Source: Actinobacillus sp.
Lineage (GTDB): Bacteria > Pseudomonadota > Gammaproteobacteria > Enterobacterales > Pasteurellaceae
Direction: 5' to 3'
Length of the DNA stretch: 27,273 nt
NCBI GenBank assembly: GCA_020026115.1
Contig: JAHHQY010000017.1
Span: forward strand, 1 to 27,273
The translations under genes were made by a program, and so were the position numbers. Position 1 is the first letter of the stretch. Every line of letters starts with the position of its first letter. The notes below the pieces were generated by a model. It was not told where the DNA came from. It did not search any database and saw nothing but the letters and a program-made list of their open reading frames with translations. Positions 22,069-27,273 of the stretch are shown here, piece by piece.

Positions 22069-23874
22069 GTGCAAATCGAAGAAACTGTAAATGTCGATGT
22101 TGCGATTGTTGGTGCTGGTGGTGGCGGTTTACGTACTGCGATTGCAGCTGCAATGGAAAACCCAAACCTTAAAATTGCGTTAATATCGAAAGTGTATCCG
22201 ATGCGTAGCCATACCGTTGCTGCTGAAGGCGGAGCTGCGGCTGTTATTAAAGAAGAAGATTCCTACGAAAAACATTTCCACGACACGGTCGCCGGGGGGG
22301 ATTGGTTGTGTGAACAAGATTTAGTGGAATATTTTGTTAAACACTCACCTGTGGAAATGACTCAACTTGAACGTTGGGGTTGTCCTTGGAGCCGTAAACA
22401 AGATGGCGATGTTAACGTACGCCGTTTTGGTGGTATGAAAATTGAACGTACTTGGTTTGCTGCCGATAAAACAGGCTTCCATTTATTACACACCCTTTTC
22501 CAAACCTCAATGCAATTCCCTCAAATCAAACGTTTTGACGAACATTTCGTACTCGACATCTTAGTTGATGAGGGTCAAGCGCGTGGTGTTGTAGCCATTG
22601 ATATGATGGAAGGCAAGTTAATGCAAATTAATGCAAAATCTGTGGTTATTGCCACAGGGGGCGGTTGCCGTGCATTCCGTTTTAATACCAATGGTGGCAT
22701 TGTAACAGGTGATGGTTTATCTATGGCTTATCGTCATGGCGTGCCTTTACGTGATATGGAGTTTGTTCAATATCACCCAACTGGCTTACCAAACACCGGT
22801 ATTTTAATGACCGAAGGCTGTCGCGGTGAAGGCGGTATTTTAGTGAATAAAGATGGCTATCGTTATTTACAAGATTATGGTCTTGGCCCTGAAACACCAA
22901 TTGGTAAACCACAAAATAAATATATGGAATTAGGTCCGCGTGACAAAGTTTCTCAAGCTTTCTGGCAAGAATGGAAAAAAGGTAACACCTTAAAAACCTC
23001 GAAAGGCGTTGATATTGTCCACCTCGATTTACGTCATTTAGGTGAAAAATATTTACATGAACGTTTACCGTTTATTTGTGAATTAGCCCAAGCTTATGAA
23101 GGCGTTGATCCAGTAAAAGAACCTATTCCAGTTCGTCCTGTTGTGCATTACACCATGGGTGGTATTGAAGTTGACCTGAATTGCGAAACACGCATTAAAG
23201 GCTTATTTGCTGTCGGCGAATGTGCTTCTTCAGGCTTACATGGCGCAAACCGTTTAGGCTCTAACTCATTAGCTGAACTTGTTGTTTTAGGTCGTGTTGC
23301 AGGGGAACATGCCGCTCAACGTGCGATGGAAACCAGCACAGTTAATCAAGAAGCTGTAAACAAACAAGCGCGTGATGTTGTAGCTCGTTTAGAAGCTTTA
23401 TATCGCCAAGAAGGTAATGAATCTTGGTCTGAAATTCGCGATGAAATGGGCGATGCTATGGAAAAAGGTTGCGGTATTTATCGTACCGAAGAAAGCATGC
23501 AAGAAGCCGTAGATAAAATTGCCGAATTAAAAGAACGTTATAAAAAAGTGAAAATTGAAGATCACTCTAACGTCTTTAATACCAATGCGTTATACACCAT
23601 TGAATTAGGCTATATTTTAGATGTGGCACAATCTATTGCTAATTCAGCGATTCAACGTAAAGAATCTCGTGGTGCTCACCAACGTTTAGACTACACTGAA
23701 CGCGATGATGAAAATTACTTAAAACACACCTTGGCATTCTATAACGAAGATGGCGCACCGCGCATTGAATACAGTGATGTGAAAATTACCACATCAAAAC
23801 CTGCAAAACGTGTTTACGGTGCGGAAGCAGAAAAACTTGAAGCCGCAGAAAAAGCGCAACAGGCTAAGGAGTAA
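22069..23874 (+). CDS. frdA: Fumarate reductase flavoprotein subunit
   Basis: A 601-residue catalytic subunit (E. coli 602) of menaquinol:fumarate reductase, on the cytoplasmic side of the inner membrane. It starts with GTG behind a strong GGAGG, as the sequence MQIEETVNVDVAIVGAGGGG aligns with the E. coli start. The FAD dinucleotide fold is GAGGGG at 15-20. The covalent FAD histidine is H48 in MRSHTVAAEGG. The substrate region includes MEFVQYHPTGLP, MTEGCRGEGG, HYTMGGIEVD and RLGSNSLAELVVLGR, and ESRGAHQRLDYTERDDENYLKHTL lies near the end. A run of seven G (22294-22300) lies in the codons for A-G-G-D. Four bases separate its stop from the frdB start, so translation is probably coupled. This is frd, not sdh, judged by the FrdC/FrdD type of the anchors. 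Confidence 0.98.
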   Translation: MQIEETVNVDVAIVGAGGGGLRTAIAAAMENPNLKIALISKVYPMRSHTVAAEGGAAAVIKEEDSYEKHFHDTVAGGDWLCEQDLVEYFVKHSPVEMTQLERWGCPWSRKQDGDVNVRRFGGMKIERTWFAADKTGFHLLHTLFQTSMQFPQIKRFDEHFVLDILVDEGQARGVVAIDMMEGKLMQINAKSVVIATGGGCRAFRFNTNGGIVTGDGLSMAYRHGVPLRDMEFVQYHPTGLPNTGILMTEGCRGEGGILVNKDGYRYLQDYGLGPETPIGKPQNKYMELGPRDKVSQAFWQEWKKGNTLKTSKGVDIVHLDLRHLGEKYLHERLPFICELAQAYEGVDPVKEPIPVRPVVHYTMGGIEVDLNCETRIKGLFAVGECASSGLHGANRLGSNSLAELVVLGRVAGEHAAQRAMETSTVNQEAVNKQARDVVARLEALYRQEGNESWSEIRDEMGDAMEKGCGIYRTEESMQEAVDKIAELKERYKKVKIEDHSNVFNTNALYTIELGYILDVAQSIANSAIQRKESRGAHQRLDYTERDDENYLKHTLAFYNEDGAPRIEYSDVKITTSKPAKRVYGAEAEKLEAAEKAQQAKE

Positions 23875-23878
23875 AATA

Positions 23879-24649
23879 ATGGCTAATGATGCAATCATGA
23901 ATGTAGAAGTGCTTCGTTATAATCCTGAAGTGGACGACAAGCCTTATTTAAGAACCTATCAAGTCCCTTATGATAATCAAACCTCTCTTTTAGATGCGCT
24001 TGGTTATATTAAAGATAAACTTGAACCTGAACTTGCTTATCGTTGGTCTTGCCGTATGGCCATTTGCGGTTCATGCGGAATGATGGTGAATAATGTACCA
24101 AAATTAGCTTGTAAAACTTTCTTGCGCGATTACAGCGGTCATATGCGCATTGAACCTTTAGCTAATTTCCCTATTGAACGAGATTTAGTTGTTGATTTAA
24201 GCCACTTTATCGAAAGTTTAGAAAGCATTAAACCTTATATCATTGGCAATGAAGCACCGCCTTTAGATGGCAACCCACATCCAAGTGCGGAATTAGCAAA
24301 AAGCCGTACCAAACAAACCCCAGCGCAATTAGAGAAATTCCGTCAATTCTCAATGTGTATTAACTGTGGTTTATGTTACGCAGCTTGCCCGCAATTTGGT
24401 TTAAACCCTGAATTTATCGGTCCTGCGGCCATCACCCTTGCACGCCGTTATAATCTTGATAACCGTGACCATGGTGAAGAAGAACGTATGAAACTCTTAA
24501 ATAGCGAAAATGGTGTTTGGAGTTGTACTTTCGTTGGTTACTGTTCGCAAGTTTGTCCGAAAAATGTTGACCCTGCCGCAGGGGTTAACCAAGGGAAAGT
24601 TGAAAGTGCGAAAGACTTCGTTATTGCAATGTTAAAACCAGGAAAATAA
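23879..24649 (+). CDS. frdB: Fumarate reductase iron-sulfur subunit
   Basis: A 256-residue electron-transfer subunit linking menaquinol to FrdA. I place the start at the ATG at 23879 (MANDAIMNVEVLRYNPEVDD), which has an AAGGAG ribosome binding site at the end of frdA. The frame is open further upstream inside frdA, but that part is only frdA in another frame. Cysteines for three clusters are all present: C58, C63, C66, C78 for [2Fe-2S]; C160, C163, C166 (with C226) for [4Fe-4S]; C170, C216, C222 for [3Fe-4S]. The segment CINCGLCYAACP and CSQVCPKNVDP are typical. The length equals that of Haemophilus FrdB as I recall it. frdC starts 10 bases after its stop. Confidence 0.97.
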   Translation: MANDAIMNVEVLRYNPEVDDKPYLRTYQVPYDNQTSLLDALGYIKDKLEPELAYRWSCRMAICGSCGMMVNNVPKLACKTFLRDYSGHMRIEPLANFPIERDLVVDLSHFIESLESIKPYIIGNEAPPLDGNPHPSAELAKSRTKQTPAQLEKFRQFSMCINCGLCYAACPQFGLNPEFIGPAAITLARRYNLDNRDHGEEERMKLLNSENGVWSCTFVGYCSQVCPKNVDPAAGVNQGKVESAKDFVIAMLKPGK

Positions 24650-24659
24650 GGAGGGAAAC

Positions 24660-25064
24660 ATGTCTTTAAGTAAGCGTAAACCTTATGTGCGCGAAATGAC
24701 CGCTTCTTGGTGGAAGAAAAATCCGTTTTATAAACTTTATATTGTGCGTGAATCCACGGCTTTATTTTCCATTTGGTTTAGCTTAATTTTGCTTTACGGC
24801 ACAATTTGCTTAACTCGCTCAACGAATTTCTTAATCGGTTATTCGGAATTTGTGAGCTTTTTACAAAATCCATTAGTGGTTATTTTAAACATCGTGGCAT
24901 TAGGTGCAGCGCTATTAAATACCGTCACGTATTTTAATATGACGCCGAAAGTCATGAATTTAATTGTTAAAGGTGAAAAACTTAATCCTAAGGTTGTAAC
25001 AGGCGCACTTTGGGTCGTTACAGCAATCGTAAGCTTTTTCGCTTTATTATTCCTTTTCATTTAA
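24660..25064 (+). CDS. frdC: Fumarate reductase membrane anchor subunit C
   Basis: A 134-residue hydrophobic anchor (E. coli 131) with three membrane helices (about 33-53, 68-88, 108-133). It begins SLSKRKPYVREMTASWWKKNPFYKLYIVRESTA, close to E. coli FrdC, including the Arg-Glu pair (R30-E31) at the first helix. Glu at this place in E. coli takes part in quinone binding. With FrdD it fixes FrdAB to the inner membrane and forms the menaquinol site, without haem. It has a GGAGG ribosome binding site and lies 10 bases behind frdB. Confidence 0.96.
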   Translation: MSLSKRKPYVREMTASWWKKNPFYKLYIVRESTALFSIWFSLILLYGTICLTRSTNFLIGYSEFVSFLQNPLVVILNIVALGAALLNTVTYFNMTPKVMNLIVKGEKLNPKVVTGALWVVTAIVSFFALLFLFI

Positions 25065-25076
25065 CGGGGAGAAATT

Positions 25077-25418
25077 ATGAAAGATCAAAAACGTTCTAAT
25101 GAACCACCTGTTTGGTTGATGTTTGGTGCAGGTACTAGCATTAGTGCTATCTTTTTCCCTGTTTTAATTTTAATCGTTGGTTTTTTATTACCTTTCGGTT
25201 TAATAAATGAAAATGGTCTTAGAAATATCTATCTCTTCATCAATTCTTGGTGGGGACAAGTTATTTTGCTTGCGGTTTTAATTTTCCCAGTTTGGGGCGC
25301 TTTACACCGCATTCATCATGGCTTACACGATTTTAAAATCCATTTACCAGGTAGCGCGGCCATTTTCTATGGCTTAGCCACATTATTTAGCATTTTAGCG
25401 TTCTTCGCTGTGCTATAA
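25077..25418 (+). CDS. frdD: Fumarate reductase membrane anchor subunit D
   Basis: A 113-residue hydrophobic anchor (E. coli 119) with three membrane helices (about 15-42, 58-78, 93-113). The segment H77-R-I-H80-H-G-L-H84-D-F-K-I-H89 corresponds to the E. coli region ALHRCHHAMHDLKIH, where His80 and His84 serve the quinone site. It is the last gene of the operon, 12 bases behind frdC, with a GGGGAG ribosome binding site. A strong terminator follows 8 bases after its stop. Confidence 0.96.
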   Translation: MKDQKRSNEPPVWLMFGAGTSISAIFFPVLILIVGFLLPFGLINENGLRNIYLFINSWWGQVILLAVLIFPVWGALHRIHHGLHDFKIHLPGSAAIFYGLATLFSILAFFAVL

Positions 25419-25426
25419 CTTCTAAC

Positions 25427-25456
25427 AAAGGGCGTGAAATGACGCCCTTTTTTTTC
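25427..25456 (+). terminator. Terminator of the frdABCD operon
   Basis: AAAGGGCGT (25427-25435) pairs perfectly with ACGCCCTTT (25442-25450) around a 6-base loop and runs into a long T-tract. After it the stretch to about 25550 is T/C-rich without further structure that I can see. Confidence 0.93.
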
Positions 25457-25573
25457 ATCTTAGTTTTTTCATCTTTTCTTTTTCCGTTTCTTTTTTCTTA
25501 GTTTTTTCTTAATTTTTTTCTTTTGCGCTTGGGTCTTAGCTTAACTTTATGCCCTCTCGCGCCGAAATTTTGT

Positions 25574-25609
25574 AGAAAAAAACCTTAAACATTCTTGGAA
25601 CATTTAAGG
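25574..25609 (-). terminator. Terminator of the alsT-type symporter gene
   Basis: CCTTAAA (25583-25589) pairs with TTTAAGG (25603-25609), with three more pairs inside after a 2x2 internal loop. On the minus strand seven T bases follow the stem. It lies 22 bases past the symporter stop. Confidence 0.82.
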
Positions 25610-25631
25610 CTTTTATGATTTTTATTGCGTG

Positions 25632-27071
25632 TTATGACCAAATATCTTCATCTACACCGCGTTTTAATAATTCAGGGTGTTCTTGAATATTAAGTACGGG
25701 TTCATCAATACCAGCTGAAAGTTGACGCTGATAATCTTTTAATAAAGACCACACAATTGGCGATAAGAAAACAATCGAACCTAAGTTGATTAAAGCCATA
25801 ATCGCCATCACGGTATCAGCAAAACTCCAAACAATCGTGCCTGAATTAACTGCGCCGAAATAAACGAAAAATAACACCACTAAACGGAAAACGACAATAA
25901 AGCTCATACGGTTTTTGATAAAACGCACATTGCTTTCAGCGTAAGCATAGTTACCAATAATCGAAGAAAAAGCGAATAATAATAAAATAAAGGCTAAGAA
26001 ATGTACGCCAAATTCGCCCACATGATAACTTAATGCTTGTTGCGTTAAGGAAATATTCGTTAAGCCTGAGTTATAGCTATCAGAAAGTAAAATTACCACC
26101 GCAGTACAAGTACATACCACCATAGTATCAACAAATACGCCCAGCATTTGAATTAAACCTTGGCTCGCTGGATGCTTAACCGACGCGGAAGCCGCAGCAT
26201 TTGGTGCTGACCCCATACCCGCTTCGTTTGAGAATAAACCACGTTTAATCCCAAATAACATCGCTTTAGAGAAAATCGCGCCAAACATACCGCCAGCCAT
26301 AGCTTCAAAGTTAAAAGCACTATGCACAATGCCAGAAAGGATAGCTGGAATACGATCAATATGCATACCAACAATAATCACGGCCATAATTAAATAAAAG
26401 AGCGCCATAGTTGGCACCACTCGCGCCGAAACTTTGCCGATACGCTTTACGCCACCGAAAATAATCAAGCCTGTTAAGAAAACTAATCCTGCGCCCACAT
26501 ATTCCGCTTGCCATTTCCAAGCATTATGCGTGGCTTCTACGATGGCATTGGACTGCACGGCATTAAAAGCAAAACCAAAGGTGAAAATTAAGGCACAAGC
26601 AAAACAAATGGCTAAAAACGGCGAATGTAAGCCTTTCGTAATATAATAAGCGGGCCCGCCTCGAAATGAACCATCTGGATTTTTAACTTTAAATAATTGC
26701 GCCAACGTCGATTCAGCAAAAGCACTCGACATACCGATCAATGCGGTTACCCACATCCAAAAAACAGCGCCTTCACCGCCTAATGCGATAGCTGTGGCAA
26801 CCCCACCGATATTCCCCACACCGACTCGGCTAGCAAGTCCTGTGGCAAAGGCTTGGAAAGGCGTTAATGCGTTACTGTCTGTTGTGCGTCCAAACCACAT
26901 TTCGCGTAAACTTTCTGGAAATAAGCGAAATTGCACAAAACCTGTACTCACAGTAAAAAAGATCCCAACGCCTAATAACGTAATGGTCGTAATATCCCAA
27001 AGTGGGCCATCAAAGGTGCTAACAAACCACGTTAATAACCTTTCAAAAACGGAAATAATTTCGGATAACAT
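25632..27071 (-). CDS. alsT: Sodium:alanine/glycine symporter (AGCS family)
   Basis: A 479-residue inner membrane transporter of the AGCS family, which imports alanine or glycine with sodium. I start it at the ATG at 27071 (MLSEIISVFERLLTWFVSTFDGP), which has an AAGGAG ribosome binding site. The frame is open 17 residues further up but without family similarity. About ten hydrophobic segments are visible. Family motifs include GLASRVGVGNIGGVATAIALGGEGAVFWMW near the N-terminus, GGPAYYITKGL, and the conserved GIKRGLFSNEAGMGSAPNAAASA. One motif copy (26421-26429) encodes V-S-A-R-V. The gene has its own terminator and probable promoter. The exact substrate (alanine, glycine, or another small amino acid) is not fixed by the sequence. 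Confidence 0.93.
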   Translation of the reverse strand: MLSEIISVFERLLTWFVSTFDGPLWDITTITLLGVGIFFTVSTGFVQFRLFPESLREMWFGRTTDSNALTPFQAFATGLASRVGVGNIGGVATAIALGGEGAVFWMWVTALIGMSSAFAESTLAQLFKVKNPDGSFRGGPAYYITKGLHSPFLAICFACALIFTFGFAFNAVQSNAIVEATHNAWKWQAEYVGAGLVFLTGLIIFGGVKRIGKVSARVVPTMALFYLIMAVIIVGMHIDRIPAILSGIVHSAFNFEAMAGGMFGAIFSKAMLFGIKRGLFSNEAGMGSAPNAAASASVKHPASQGLIQMLGVFVDTMVVCTCTAVVILLSDSYNSGLTNISLTQQALSYHVGEFGVHFLAFILLLFAFSSIIGNYAYAESNVRFIKNRMSFIVVFRLVVLFFVYFGAVNSGTIVWSFADTVMAIMALINLGSIVFLSPIVWSLLKDYQRQLSAGIDEPVLNIQEHPELLKRGVDEDIWS

Positions 27072-27120
27072 TTTTTCTCCTTTGTGATAAAAATTCCTAA
27101 TGCAAAAATTTAAAGACTGC

Positions 27121-27149
27121 ATTCTAGCTTTTTTTTGAGTTATTTTTAA
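27121..27149 (-). promoter_or_regulatory. Putative promoter of the alsT-type gene
   Basis: On the minus strand TTTAAA (27149-27144) and TAGAAT (27126-27121) are 17 bases apart, 4 of 6 matches in the -35, about 50 bases upstream of the chosen start. The rest of 27150-27273 is very AT-rich, and I see no gene in it. Confidence 0.45.
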
Positions 27150-27273
27150 ATAAAAAATAATATTTTTATTCTTTTTGAGTTAAAAAATAAAAAATACGGC
27201 ACTTTTTCAGATGATTTATTAAAAATAGGCGATATTTTTTAGATTTATTATTATTTTTAAAAAACTAAAAAAA

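Noticed and set aside
22294..22300. Run of seven G in frdA as a phase-variable tract
   Set aside because: Too short compared with known variable tracts, in a conserved A-G-G-D codon context, and the gene is intact.
23810..23878. Longer FrdB starting inside frdA
   Set aside because: The ATG at 23879 has a good AAGGAG and gives the family length and start; the upstream part is frdA in another frame.
25457..25550. T/C-rich tract after the frd terminator as a repeat array or small RNA
   Set aside because: It is irregular, with no clear unit, promoter or hairpin; it looks like low-complexity spacer.
27072..27122. 17-residue N-terminal extension of the AGCS symporter
   Set aside because: The ATG at 27071 has AAGGAG at correct spacing, and the upstream residues do not look like the family.

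Overview
The window looks like ordinary core chromosome of a member of the Pasteurellaceae (Haemophilus/Aggregatibacter/Pasteurella relatives). The reasons are the low G+C content (about 38-40% by eye), the protein set (an NlpD/LppB-type lipoprotein with two LysM domains, a P5-like OmpA, FrdABCD beside divergent EpmA, sucAB without sucCD), and close protein similarity to what I remember of Haemophilus orthologues. I see no prophage, insertion sequence, tRNA, rRNA or CRISPR array.

Layout: 1-194 is the N-terminal part of a yjaG (DUF416) gene running off the left edge. 273-3894 holds minus-strand nlpD, ompA and cmoB. 4003-7978 holds plus-strand rng (RNase G), tldD and a lysO-like exporter, closed by a strong terminator shared with the opposing sucA-sucB pair. 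8045-14269 is a minus-strand run: norM-type MATE pump, YcbL-type metallo-hydrolase, sucA, sucB. ribE (riboflavin synthase) is plus, then prmA, recN and nadK are minus, and grpE plus an isoprenylcysteine-methyltransferase-like gene are plus. hns (plus) and epmA (minus) converge. frdABCD (plus) is a compact operon divergent from epmA. An alsT-type sodium:amino-acid symporter (minus) ends the window.

Functional links: frdABCD is the menaquinol-fumarate reductase of anaerobic respiration, with an FNR/CRP-like site upstream. sucAB encodes the E1 and E2 parts of 2-oxoglutarate dehydrogenase, and E3 (lpd) and sucCD are not here. recN carries two LexA boxes over its promoter. hns has a CRP-like site about 61 bp upstream of a predicted start of transcription.

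The most unusual signal is not a gene. The 9-mer TCGGCGCGA (extended consensus TTTTTCGGCGCGAGT) occurs 16 times, 8 in each orientation, both inside genes and between them, and three times as long inverted pairs between genes. This is how a Pasteurellaceae DNA uptake signal sequence behaves, yet it is neither known dialect (AAGTGCGGT or ACAAGCGGT), and I found no exact copy of those two here. I propose it as a candidate new uptake-signal dialect. Two T-rich hexanucleotide tandem repeats (upstream of hns and in the sucB linker) are also worth checking.
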